From positions 620,001 to 684,000 of the forward strand of contig NZ_JAHVHT010000002.1 in NCBI RefSeq assembly GCF_019802125.1: a DNA stretch of 64,000 bases, given 5' to 3'. A program made the position numbers and the translations under genes. The notes below the pieces were generated by a model, which had not been told where the DNA came from, did no database searches, and saw nothing but the letters and a program-made list of their open reading frames with translations. Shown piece after piece: positions 35,276 to 43,217 of the stretch (position 1 is the stretch's first letter; the number at the start of each line of letters is the position of its first letter). The DNA is from Tateyamaria omphalii (GTDB lineage: Bacteria > Pseudomonadota > Alphaproteobacteria > Rhodobacterales > Rhodobacteraceae).

Positions 35276-36012
35276 TATTCAGCGGCCTCGTGATTGCAGC
35301 CATGGTCGTGATCATGGTCGTGTTCGTGGCGGTAGAGCGCCAATGCTCCGCCGGTGCCGGTGCCGAACAACGCACGATATTCCGGTGCGGATGCGACAAC
35401 GGCTGGTGTCCCCTCGCAGCAGACATGCCCATTCAAGCAAATCACGCGGTCAGAGGTGCTCATCACCACATGCAATTCGTGACTGATCATCAGGATCGCG
35501 CAGCCCGTATCCTGCCGGACGGCTTCAATCTGCTGGTAGAACGCGGCTGAACCGCGCTGGTCCAGCCCTTGTGTCGCTTCGTCAAGCAGCAGGATATCCG
35601 GCTTGTTGATCAGTGCCCGTGCCAACAGAACACGTTGAAATTGACCGCCAGACAGTCCGGACATCTGCCGTTTGAGAAGATCGGGCACGCCAGCCGCCTC
35701 CAAGGCGCGGGAACAGTTTTTTTGATCAACGCGCTGGGCCAGTCGCATGAACCGTTCCACGGTGATGGGCAGGGTTGGATCAATGTGCAGGCGTTGTGGA
35801 ACGTATCCAATCTTCAGCCCGGGCTTTCGGACAACCTGGCCGGAAGCCAGTCGTGTCGCGCCCAATATCGCTTTCAAAAGGCTGGTCTTGCCAGAGCCGT
35901 TTGGGCCGACGATCGTTACGATTTCGCCCGGCTCAACGAACAGGTTTACGTTGCGCAGCACCGTGTTGGCGCCATAGGCGACGCTGACATTTGTGGCTGT
36001 GAGAAGGCTCAT
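35275..36012 (-). CDS. znuC: Zinc ABC transporter ATPase ZnuC
   Basis: A 245-aa ABC ATPase with Walker A GPNGSGKTS, signature LSGGQ and Walker B ILLLDEAT. The C-terminus is His/Asp-rich (YRHEHDHDHDHG), common in ZnuC. Start at 36012 (MSLLTATN) gives an ATGA overlap with the zur stop, preferred over the upstream in-frame start. Confidence 0.95.
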   Translation of the reverse strand: MSLLTATNVSVAYGANTVLRNVNLFVEPGEIVTIVGPNGSGKTSLLKAILGATRLASGQVVRKPGLKIGYVPQRLHIDPTLPITVERFMRLAQRVDQKNCSRALEAAGVPDLLKRQMSGLSGGQFQRVLLARALINKPDILLLDEATQGLDQRGSAAFYQQIEAVRQDTGCAILMISHELHVVMSTSDRVICLNGHVCCEGTPAVVASAPEYRALFGTGTGGALALYRHEHDHDHDHGCNHEAAE

Positions 36013-36527
36013 GTGGGGGCGTGATCCGCGCAAGAAGGGCAAACGCCTTCGGCTTCTACCACTGTACGTTCAACGTGAAAACCGGCTTCGCGGGCGGCAG
36101 CCCCGAGCATCCCCTTGGCCGATGCTCCCGGTGCCTCCGCCACGGCGTCGCACAGGCGGCAAATCATGAAGGCCGGGGCGTGATCCTCGCCCGGGTGTGC
36201 ACAGGCAACAAAGGCATTCAACCTCTCGATCCTGTGTACGAAGCCATGCTCTGCCAGAAAGTCCAGCGCGCGATAGGCAACAGGAGGTTGTGATCCAAAA
36301 CCTGCATCACGCAACAGATCAAGGATAGCATAGGCCCCGAGTGCGCGATGCTCCTGCAGCAGCAACTCGAGAACCTTGCGCCGCACCGGGGTCAGCCGCA
36401 GACCTTCGGACGCGCACCGTTTTTCGGCCGCCTTGAGCGCCGTTGCCATACAGGCAGAGTGGTTATGCTTCGCAAATCCCATGGCGCGTGCACGTGTGTC
36501 GGTCGTTTTCTGAGTATCGCTTGTCAT
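36009..36527 (-). CDS. zur: Zinc uptake regulator Zur (Fur family)
   Basis: A 172-aa Fur-family repressor that blocks znu expression when zinc is replete. Winged helix at about 40-95 (LRLTPVRRKVLELLLQEHRA, then PVAYRALDFLAEHGFVHRIE). The structural zinc site is visible as CRLCD and CPSC near residues 122-126 and 163-166. First gene of the leftward operon and divergent from znuA, with the Zur box between. Confidence 0.93.
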   Translation of the reverse strand: MTSDTQKTTDTRARAMGFAKHNHSACMATALKAAEKRCASEGLRLTPVRRKVLELLLQEHRALGAYAILDLLRDAGFGSQPPVAYRALDFLAEHGFVHRIERLNAFVACAHPGEDHAPAFMICRLCDAVAEAPGASAKGMLGAAAREAGFHVERTVVEAEGVCPSCADHAPT

Positions 36528-36553
36528 GCAGGGTCGTGTCGGTTAAGGCAAGT

Positions 36554-36571
36554 GTTACGTTATAAGATCAC
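36554..36571. promoter_or_regulatory. Zur box in zur-znuA divergent promoter
   Basis: GTTACGTTATAAGATCAC is an imperfect palindrome (12 of 18 positions match its reverse complement) with the central TTATAA seen in alphaproteobacterial Zur sites. It lies 27 bp from zur and just before znuA, so one site can control both directions. Confidence 0.7.
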
Positions 36572-36583
36572 ATGAGGTGTCCG

Positions 36584-37723
36584 ATGTCCAGAAAGCTACC
36601 CGTCCTGTCGACTGTTGCCGTGCTGATGGGGGGCGCCGCATGGGCCGACGTGCCAAATGTCGCGGTCGACATCGCGCCCGTGCACTCGCTGGTTGCGCGC
36701 GTCATGGACGGTGTGGGAACTCCTGCGTTGATCGTGCCGCCCGGAGCATCGCCGCACGAGTACAACCTGCGTCCATCCGAAGCCCAGGCCTTGCAGGATG
36801 CCGATGTCGTGTTCTGGGTGGGTGAGGATCTGACACCTTGGTTGGAAGGTGCGGTGGAAACGCTGGCAGAGAACGCGGCTGTTCTCGCGCTGCTCGAGGC
36901 GCAGGGCACGACGCTTCTGGATTTTCGGGAAGACGCGTTGTTCGAAGCCCACGTTCACGGCGACGAAAAACATGGAGAGGACGCGCACGAGGATCACGCT
37001 CATGATGATCATGATGGGCACGACCACGATGAGCATGATCACGACGGGCATGGTGAAGGCGAGCACGCCCATGATGACCATGCGCATGAAGAACACGGCC
37101 ATGCACATGAGGAACATGATCACGCGCATGGCGATCATGGACACGGTGATGAGTACGCGCATGACGATCATGATGCGCACGACCACGACAAAGACGAAGC
37201 CCACGCGCATGGTGCTCATGACCCGCATGCGTGGCTGTCGTTGGAGAATGCCGACCTGTGGCTCAATCTGATCGCAGCAAAACTGGCTTCATCCGACCCG
37301 GACAATCTGGACACTTATTTTGCCAATGCCACAGCCGCCCGCGCGGATATCGCGGCTCTGAAAGCTGAAATCAATGCCGCGTTGGATCCCGTTCGCGGCG
37401 GTCGGTTCATCGTGTTCCACGACGCCTATCAGTATTTTGAAGCGTCTTTCGATATGCCAGCGTCTGGCGCCATTTCTCTCAGCGATGCCACGGACCCGAG
37501 CCCTGCACGGATTGCTGAAATCCAAGGCCGCATTCGGGAAGAGGGGATCGACTGCGTTCTGGCCGAGCCGCAGTTCAATTCCGGTCTCGTGGCAACCGTT
37601 CTGGACGGGACACAGGCCCAGACAGGCGTCATTGATCCCCTTGGTGCCGCATTGGAGCCGGGTGCAGACCTGTACCCACAACTCATCCGCAATATGGCAG
37701 AGACCTTGGCAGATTGTCTTTAG
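36584..37723 (+). CDS. znuA: Zinc ABC transporter substrate-binding protein ZnuA
   Basis: A 379-aa periplasmic zinc-binding protein. Signal peptide MSRKLPVLSTVAVLMGGAAWA; start at 36584 is preferred over ATG 36572 because GAGGTG is correctly spaced. Conserved ligands include HSLV, PHEYNLRPS and HDAYQYFE. Between the lobes lies a loop of about 95 residues (about 120-215) made almost wholly of His, Asp, Glu, Gly and Ala, far longer than most ZnuA loops, probably for zinc capture or sensing. Confidence 0.95.
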   Translation: MSRKLPVLSTVAVLMGGAAWADVPNVAVDIAPVHSLVARVMDGVGTPALIVPPGASPHEYNLRPSEAQALQDADVVFWVGEDLTPWLEGAVETLAENAAVLALLEAQGTTLLDFREDALFEAHVHGDEKHGEDAHEDHAHDDHDGHDHDEHDHDGHGEGEHAHDDHAHEEHGHAHEEHDHAHGDHGHGDEYAHDDHDAHDHDKDEAHAHGAHDPHAWLSLENADLWLNLIAAKLASSDPDNLDTYFANATAARADIAALKAEINAALDPVRGGRFIVFHDAYQYFEASFDMPASGAISLSDATDPSPARIAEIQGRIREEGIDCVLAEPQFNSGLVATVLDGTQAQTGVIDPLGAALEPGADLYPQLIRNMAETLADCL

Positions 37724-37762
37724 GCCCCGGATAGGACCCGGACCGTTGTCCAAGACAGATGC

Positions 37763-37791
37763 AAAAAACGGGCGCATACGCGCCCGTTTTT
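37763..37791. terminator. Bidirectional intrinsic terminator after znuA
   Basis: Eight-bp stem ACGGGCGC/GCGCCCGT with loop ATAC, flanked by A and T runs, between convergent znuA and the cupin gene. Confidence 0.88.
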
Positions 37792-37844
37792 CATTTGAAT
37801 GCCTTGGTCAGTCTGCAATCCGCCCGGTCCACGCATCCATTGCT

Positions 37845-38156
37845 CTACAAAAAATCGTCGCGTCGGGGGGTGAAGCAATCAATGAGCGTTCCGGGCACAA
37901 GGCAGACACACCCATGCGTCTGACCCGATGGGATGACGAAACTGTCTCCTGTTCCAACCTCCACCTCGCGATCACCCAAGGTGAACCGGAACCGGCCGCT
38001 CTCCACATAGGTGGACTGCACATGCGGGTGATTGTGTAACGCACCGATCGCACCCGATGCCTCAAAGCGGAACGCCACCACCATCAGATCCGGGTGATCC
38101 GAAAGAACCTGCCGTGTGACATCACGGCCGGTTGAGACTATGGGAAAGTCGGACAT
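37845..38156 (-). CDS. Cupin-domain protein (KdgF-like)
   Basis: A 103-aa single cupin. Metal-binding His residues are in ALHNHPHVQSTYVESGRF (motif 1) and PSGQTHGCV (motif 2), as in KdgF, which linearises unsaturated uronates from pectin or alginate. The start at 38156 (MSDFPIV) has GGAGGGG upstream. It follows an SDR gene by 12 nt in the TRAP operon. KdgF function is suggested by motif and neighbours, not proven. Confidence 0.75.
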   Translation of the reverse strand: MSDFPIVSTGRDVTRQVLSDHPDLMVVAFRFEASGAIGALHNHPHVQSTYVESGRFRFTLGDREVEVGTGDSFVIPSGQTHGCVCLVPGTLIDCFTPRRDDFL

Positions 38157-38168
38157 CATCCCCTCCAC

Positions 38169-38912
38169 TTACGAAAAGAGCATACCGCCATTGATGTCGA
38201 TGTTTGTTCCAGTGATGAATGCGCTGTCATCGCAAGCCAGGAACAGCACCAGGTTTGCAGCATCATCAACATGTCCTTGACGTTTCAGCGGTGCATTTGC
38301 CTCAAAGCCGCGACGTCCAGCGTCTGGCGTGTGAATGTTGTGAAAGTCCGTATCGATCATGCCCGGGCAAAGGGCGTTGACGCGAATGTCGGGGCCGAGC
38401 TCCTTGGCCAAGCCCCGGGTCATCGTCATGACTGCGCCCTTGGACGTGGCATAGGCAACGGCGCCCGGGCCACCGCCATCACGCCCGGCCTGGCTGGCAA
38501 TGTTGACGATGGCGCCGCTGTCCATGTGTGCAAGGCAGGCCTTGGTCATCATGAAAGTCGATGTCAGGTTAAGCGTCATGACGGCGTTCCAGTGTTCCAG
38601 TTCCATGTCCGCAATGGTCTTGCGCGCGATGAGCCCTCCCGCATTGTTGACCAGCAGATCTATGCTTCCGAAGGCGTCCACGGTTGCACCCACCAGTGCA
38701 TCGACGCCGTCCTGCGTATTCAGGTCGGCCTGAACTGCAATTGCCTTGCCCCCCGCACCCTCGATGTCCGCGACCACACTGTCCGCGCCGTTGGAGCTTT
38801 CAAAGTAGCTGATGGCGACCCGTGCGCCCTCGGACGCCAGTTTGCGCGCCACGGCGGCGCCGATGTCGCGCCCCCCACCGGTGATGATCGCGGTTTTGCC
38901 GGTCAGTTTCAT
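38169..38912 (-). CDS. SDR-family oxidoreductase
   Basis: A 247-aa classical short-chain dehydrogenase: cofactor motif TGGGRDIGAAVA (TGxxxGxG variant with Asp), NNAGG, catalytic Ser in IVNIASQAG, and YATSK for the Tyr/Lys pair. Beside a KdgF-like cupin and TRAP genes it may be a KduD-type sugar-acid dehydrogenase, but SDR substrates cannot be read from sequence. Lies 48 nt after dctM in the operon 41852-37845. Confidence 0.88.
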   Translation of the reverse strand: MKLTGKTAIITGGGRDIGAAVARKLASEGARVAISYFESSNGADSVVADIEGAGGKAIAVQADLNTQDGVDALVGATVDAFGSIDLLVNNAGGLIARKTIADMELEHWNAVMTLNLTSTFMMTKACLAHMDSGAIVNIASQAGRDGGGPGAVAYATSKGAVMTMTRGLAKELGPDIRVNALCPGMIDTDFHNIHTPDAGRRGFEANAPLKRQGHVDDAANLVLFLACDDSAFITGTNIDINGGMLFS

Positions 38913-38960
38913 GAAGTCTCTCCTATCAGGACGGGTGCGTCGTGCACCGCGGGTGTTGAA

Positions 38961-40271
38961 TCAGTTGACGGCGCCCGGCATCAGCAATCCGGGCAGCCAA
39001 AGGATGATGTTGGGGAACCCCGCCAGCAGAATGAGGATCAGCAGCATGGGTGCCAGGATGATCGCCACTTCGCGCAGCACCTGCACCACGTTCAGTCCAC
39101 CGATGGCAGACGAAATCAGCAGGCACAGACCGTAGGGCGGGGTCACCAGGCCAAAGGCCAGCGACACGATGCCGATGATGGCGAATGCGATCGGGTCAAT
39201 GCCTCCAGCCTGCGCGACCGGCATCAGAACGGTGCCCAGGATGATGATCGTCGGGATCGCGTCAATGAACAGGCCAAAGATCAGGAACAGGGCCGCGATG
39301 ACAAGCGCGGTTCCGAAGGGGCCGAACTCCCACGCCGTCAGGATGCCCACGATCATGCGTGGCGCGTTATAGAAGGACAGCAGCCAGCCAAATGCCGTGG
39401 CGGTTCCGATCGCGAACAGCGAAATCGCAGCGAACCTTGCCGTGTCGTACAGAATGACGCCGAGATGGCTGGGTTTTACCGTGCGGTACACGAACATGCC
39501 CAGGATCAAGGCGTAGCCTGCCGCAATGATCGCACTTTCGGTTGGCGTGACGATGCCGCCGACGATGCCTCCGATCACGAAAAGCGGGGTCAACAGGGCG
39601 AGGGCAGCGCCCTTCCAAGCGGCGAGGAATTCCTGCCAGTTGGGTGTCGCCGTGACGGGATACCCCCTGACTTTTGCAAAGCCATAGACCGTCGCCATCA
39701 GCGCAAGACCAATCATCAGGCCGGGAATTGCACCGCCCAGGAACAGTGCACCAACGGATACCTGCATGACACCGCCCCACACGATCATCAGGATCGACGG
39801 CGGGATGATGACACCCATCACAGACGAACAGGCCGTGATCGCCACGGCAAAGCGGGTATCGTAGCCCTCGCGCTGCATGGCCGGGATCAGGATCTTGCCG
39901 ATCCCTGCCGCATCTGCTGTGGATGAACCCGAGATACCGGCAAACAGCATCGATACGGCAACATTCACATGGCCCAGGCCACCCGGCATCCAGCCGGTCA
40001 AAACGCGGGCCAGTTCGATCAGGCGGTCCGTGACCTTGCCGCTGTTCATGAGGTTTGCCGCCAGCAGGAAGAAAGGCACGGCCAGCAAAATGAACGAGTT
40101 GTAGGACTGGAACATCCGGTCGAGCACGATGAACGGGGTCAGCCGCAATTCAAGCAGCACCACCGGGACGCAGGCCAGGCCCAGGGCAAAGGCCACCGGG
40201 ATACGGATGAAAATGAGAGCCAAGAAGACCAGAACAAGCAGAAGGCTTGCCGTCGCTGTATCAAGGATCAT
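38961..40271 (-). CDS. dctM: TRAP transporter large permease DctM
   Basis: A 436-aa protein with about 12 hydrophobic segments. Family phrases include AGISGSSTADAAGIGKILIP and GVIIPPSILMI. Couples solute import to the sodium gradient. Its start overlaps the dctQ stop by 4 nt. Confidence 0.95.
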   Translation of the reverse strand: MILDTATASLLLVLVFLALIFIRIPVAFALGLACVPVVLLELRLTPFIVLDRMFQSYNSFILLAVPFFLLAANLMNSGKVTDRLIELARVLTGWMPGGLGHVNVAVSMLFAGISGSSTADAAGIGKILIPAMQREGYDTRFAVAITACSSVMGVIIPPSILMIVWGGVMQVSVGALFLGGAIPGLMIGLALMATVYGFAKVRGYPVTATPNWQEFLAAWKGAALALLTPLFVIGGIVGGIVTPTESAIIAAGYALILGMFVYRTVKPSHLGVILYDTARFAAISLFAIGTATAFGWLLSFYNAPRMIVGILTAWEFGPFGTALVIAALFLIFGLFIDAIPTIIILGTVLMPVAQAGGIDPIAFAIIGIVSLAFGLVTPPYGLCLLISSAIGGLNVVQVLREVAIILAPMLLILILLAGFPNIILWLPGLLMPGAVN

Positions 40272-40774
40272 TGCGCGTCTCCCGCAATATGCCCGTCGGC
40301 ACGCCGGTATTCGGCAATCGCTTCGATCAGGCGGTAGCCCGCCAGGACGGTCCAGATGCTGCCGATGATGGGCAGCGAAACATGTGTGATCAGCAAGTTG
40401 GCCCGCATCATCACGGAACGTTGCTTGCTGCCGAACTCGGCGTATTCAATGCCGTAAATCGCAAACATCAGCCCGAAGGACAGGATGGCGATGTGGACAA
40501 CCCCGTTCTGAAGCAGCCGGGGCAACGGGCGCTGGGCATCGGGAATGACACGAACGTCGAAATGTGTTCCATCCCAGACCGCCACAACGGATCCGATCAT
40601 CACGATCCATACGAAGATGAAGGTCGCCAATTCTTCGGTCCACAGATAGGTCGGGATCAAACCGGTGTAGCGCGAGATCACCTGCATCGCGACCGGGATC
40701 GCCAGAAGCCCCATCAACACACCAAGCAGGATGCGCAGACCGGTGCAAAACCGGTTCAGAAGTCGTCCAATCAT
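40268..40774 (-). CDS. dctQ: TRAP transporter small permease DctQ
   Basis: A 168-aa protein with four TM segments, starting at 40774 (MIGRLLNRF). The WTEELATFIFVWIVMIGS block with the conserved EE is diagnostic. Works with DctM and the DctP binding protein. Confidence 0.93.
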   Translation of the reverse strand: MIGRLLNRFCTGLRILLGVLMGLLAIPVAMQVISRYTGLIPTYLWTEELATFIFVWIVMIGSVVAVWDGTHFDVRVIPDAQRPLPRLLQNGVVHIAILSFGLMFAIYGIEYAEFGSKQRSVMMRANLLITHVSLPIIGSIWTVLAGYRLIEAIAEYRRADGHIAGDAQ

Positions 40775-40822
40775 ACTCAATTCCAAGTGACTGCGGCCCG
40801 ATGTGGTGCCTTGGACAGAAAA

Positions 40823-40852
40823 GGACGACACCGACCATGGGCGGTGTCGTCC
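40823..40852 (-). promoter_or_regulatory. Strong intercistronic hairpin between dctP and dctQ
   Basis: Perfect 11-bp stem GGACGACACCG/CGGTGTCGTCC with 8-nt loop, no T-run. Such hairpins after binding-protein genes usually stabilise the upstream message and raise its level over the permeases. Confidence 0.7.
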
Positions 40853-40868
40853 GTCGCGAGGCAGCAGA

Positions 40869-41852
40869 TTACATGCCGCGAATGCGTTCCAGCAGTTCGG
40901 TCGCGCCCAGTTCGGCAGCGTATGCATCCTGTACCGGCTGCACGAGTTCAAGCATCTCTGCGCGGCCTTCGAACGGGTGGACCTTGATCTGCCCCGCATC
41001 AGCCATGGCTTGCAGTTTCTCGCCGTCCTGTCCGCTTTCGAGTGCGCGGCCAAATGCGCCTGCTTCGGCACCTGCTTCCATGATGGCCGCTTGCAGATCG
41101 GCAGGCAGGCCATCAAAGATCTTGGCCGACATCACGATCGGACGAACGGTGATGGTGTGCTGCGTCAACGAGATATGCGGCGCCACTTCATAGAACTTGA
41201 GGTTCTGGATCGACGCGGCTTCGTTCTCGAACCCGGCAATCACACCTGTCTGGATGGCGTTGTAAACCTCGTTATACGCAATGGCTGACGGTGCGGCGCC
41301 CACGGCAGAGAAGGTTTGCGCCTGGATTGGCGCGCCCATGACCCGCATCCGGTGACCGGCAAGCTCCTCCATGTTGGTGATCGGCTCGGCGGATGCCAGA
41401 TTGCGCACGCCGCCCCCGTGATACCCTACGATCACGATCCCGGCGGCCTCGCGCAGGTCATCCTCGAGGGGCTGAAGCGCGTCAGACGACAGAACCGCGT
41501 TCCAGTGATCGAGATCACGGAACAGGAACGGCATGTCCATCAACGGAATGGATTCCGAAAACACGGCCATGTTGGATGGCGCGAGGATCGTATAGTCCAC
41601 TGCCACGCCCTGGTTCAGGTAGGTCACATAGTCCGACTCGACGCCAAGCTCGCCATTGAGGCGCAGGTCAAATGCCACGTCACCGGCGTACTTGTCTGCA
41701 ACGAGGCGCTCGAATTCACGCAGGGTCTGGGTGAATGCGTGCTCTTCATCGAACATGCTGGCACCGCGCAATGTGACGTCCGCCTGCGCCGTGGACAGCC
41801 CGCCAACCAGAACGGCGGCTGCGGCCATTGTTTTGAGTGTCGTATTGAACAT
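40869..41852 (-). CDS. dctP: TRAP transporter substrate-binding protein DctP
   Basis: A 327-aa periplasmic protein. Signal peptide MFNTTLKTMAAAAVLVGG... ending TAQA; start at 41852 with GGGAGG upstream. Residues such as AGHRMRVMGAPIQAQTFSAV contain the Arg that pairs with the substrate carboxylate in the family. First gene of the operon; substrate probably an organic or sugar acid. Confidence 0.93.
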   Translation of the reverse strand: MFNTTLKTMAAAAVLVGGLSTAQADVTLRGASMFDEEHAFTQTLREFERLVADKYAGDVAFDLRLNGELGVESDYVTYLNQGVAVDYTILAPSNMAVFSESIPLMDMPFLFRDLDHWNAVLSSDALQPLEDDLREAAGIVIVGYHGGGVRNLASAEPITNMEELAGHRMRVMGAPIQAQTFSAVGAAPSAIAYNEVYNAIQTGVIAGFENEAASIQNLKFYEVAPHISLTQHTITVRPIVMSAKIFDGLPADLQAAIMEAGAEAGAFGRALESGQDGEKLQAMADAGQIKVHPFEGRAEMLELVQPVQDAYAAELGATELLERIRGM

Positions 41853-41992
41853 GAGGTCCTCCCATTCGTGTTCGTATTGTCTCCGACCGCGGCACTCCTC
41901 TGCCGGATCGGTCGGACGTGAACGGGCTTTGCAGTGTGCCAAGGCGACCTGCGCGGTGCTCCATTCCGTCTCCGAATGCAGGCAACACCAAA

Positions 41993-42090
41993 ACTTGTAT
42001 ACAAGTCAACATCGAAATTTGGGCATTGCTTGTGGAATAAGGTTGAAAAAGTGGGGAAGAAGGTGAGAAGGTATAAATCTAGTATGCAAG
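41993..42090. promoter_or_regulatory. GntR-type operators between dctP and gntR
   Basis: ACTTGTATACAAGT (41993-42006) is a perfect 14-bp palindrome of the kind bound by FadR-subfamily GntR proteins. CTAGTATGCAAG (42079-42090) matches its 12-bp core at 10 positions. The two lie on opposite sides of the divergent promoter region, near dctP and gntR respectively. Confidence 0.7.
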
Positions 42091-42126
42091 AAACAGGTCT
42101 TTATCGCGGGCACTCTTTGACAGAAG

Positions 42127-42837
42127 ATGCCTGCGACTGAACTGAAAGATGACGCAATGACCACAACGGATACCGTTGAGCAGGCAACCGGCCCGGACCA
42201 GATATTTGATGATCTCTACAACCGGATCATCACGCTCGACCTGTTGCCGGGAACCAAGATCTCGGAAACGGAGGTTGCCCGGTCGTCCGGCTACTCGCGC
42301 CAACCCGTGCGGGAGGCTTTCACACGGCTCGCGAATCTGAACCTGCTGCTCATCCGTCCAAAGCGTGCAACAATTGTTCGCCCTTTCTCACGCGATCTGA
42401 TCGCGAATGCGCGGTTCATCAGGGCCGCCATCGAGCTGGAAGTCATTCGGCAGGTGGCTGATGCACGCGACACGTCCGTGGATGCCAAGCTCAAGAACAG
42501 TCTGAAGGCACAGCGCGACGCAATTGCCGACGCGGATACAGCTGCGTTCCACGATCTGGACTATGATTTCCACCGACTGCTGTGCCAGTCTGCCGGGCGG
42601 CCCGCCGCCTTTGATCTGATCGCGGCCAACAAGGCACAGGTTGACCGTTTGTGTATGCTGTCACTGACCAGCACGGCGGCAATGCAGGATCTCTACGATG
42701 ATCACACGCGGCTGGTGGATGCGTTGTTGTCTGGCAAAGCGCCGGAAGCCGAAACCATCTTGCGCAAGCATCTGGGTCGCCTGGATCCGATCATCGACGC
42801 GATCTACACAACGCATAGCGGATATTTCGAAGAGTAG
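42127..42837 (+). CDS. GntR-family regulator (FadR/FCD subfamily)
   Basis: A 236-aa regulator with N-terminal winged HTH (LPGTKISETEVARSSGYSRQ, then PVREAFTRLANLNLL at about 41-76) and a C-terminal FCD ligand domain whose metal ligands are Asp/His residues including DYDFHRLLC. Divergent from the TRAP operon, so very likely its ligand-responsive repressor. An alternative start at 42157 (MTTTDTVEQ) is possible; neither has a strong ribosome-binding site. Confidence 0.88.
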   Translation: MPATELKDDAMTTTDTVEQATGPDQIFDDLYNRIITLDLLPGTKISETEVARSSGYSRQPVREAFTRLANLNLLLIRPKRATIVRPFSRDLIANARFIRAAIELEVIRQVADARDTSVDAKLKNSLKAQRDAIADADTAAFHDLDYDFHRLLCQSAGRPAAFDLIAANKAQVDRLCMLSLTSTAAMQDLYDDHTRLVDALLSGKAPEAETILRKHLGRLDPIIDAIYTTHSGYFEE

Positions 42838-43035
42838 GCCGCGTTTCGTACCGAGCAATTCCACCAAAAGTTGCAGGGAATTGTGCTGTGCTGCGGGGCC
42901 CATGCTGAGATCCTTGACCGCGAATTGGTCAGCCTTGGCAAAAACAGCCCATTGTTTAGGCATTCAAGGGGATGGCGGGCACATGCCGGCCGCCACTCTT
43001 GATCGACACTGCGAATCCCGTTCCGCTGGATGGTG
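42838..43035. other. Leader upstream of guanidine riboswitch
   Basis: About 200 bp with no supportable gene. Must contain the promoter of the guanidine operon; no clear consensus boxes stand out. Confidence 0.3.
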
Positions 43036-43136
43036 CAGGATGTCTAGGGTTCCGCCATTGAGCATGGGTCTGGTCCGAGAGATATCGCTGTTCGGTCAAT
43101 CCCGGACAGTACACGGCGGGGCAAAATCCCGGGAGG
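43036..43136 (+). ncRNA. Guanidine-I riboswitch (ykkC)
   Basis: The class-defining conserved blocks are present in order and spacing: TCTAGGGTTCCG (43042-43053), GGTCCGAGAG (43072-43081), ACACGGCGGGGCAAAATCCC (43111-43130) and then GGGAGG. This aptamer binds free guanidinium and switches on downstream detoxification or uptake genes. It lies 80 nt upstream of an importer/guanidinase operon, which fits the ligand exactly. Confidence 0.93.
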
Positions 43137-43149
43137 CTACTGCGCTGGT

Positions 43150-43186
43150 TTGACCCGCGCTCCGATCACGCCCTCCTCGCGGTCAA
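43150..43186 (+). promoter_or_regulatory. Hairpin after aptamer, candidate expression platform
   Basis: TTGACCCGCG (43150-43159) can pair with CGCGGTCAA (43178-43186), 9 bp with one bulged C. There is no U-run, so it does not look like a simple terminator. It may act on translation or compete with aptamer helices. Confidence 0.45.
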
Positions 43187-43217
43187 TCCACTTGGTGAAA
43201 CTTGATGGGGACCGAAA

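Noticed and set aside
36596-37228. Long minus-strand frame opposite znuA that looks like a membrane protein (Met/Val/Ile-rich)
   Set aside because: It is the antisense of the His/Asp codon-rich loop of ZnuA; the composition follows from that and the sense gene is certain.
38271-39926. 551-codon plus-strand frame opposite the SDR and dctM genes
   Set aside because: Antisense shadow of two certain genes; the translation is rich in Arg, Gln, His and Asp with no domain.
42698-43153. Plus-strand frame over the end of gntR and the riboswitch
   Set aside because: Overlaps the regulator in another frame and runs through the conserved aptamer; not a gene.
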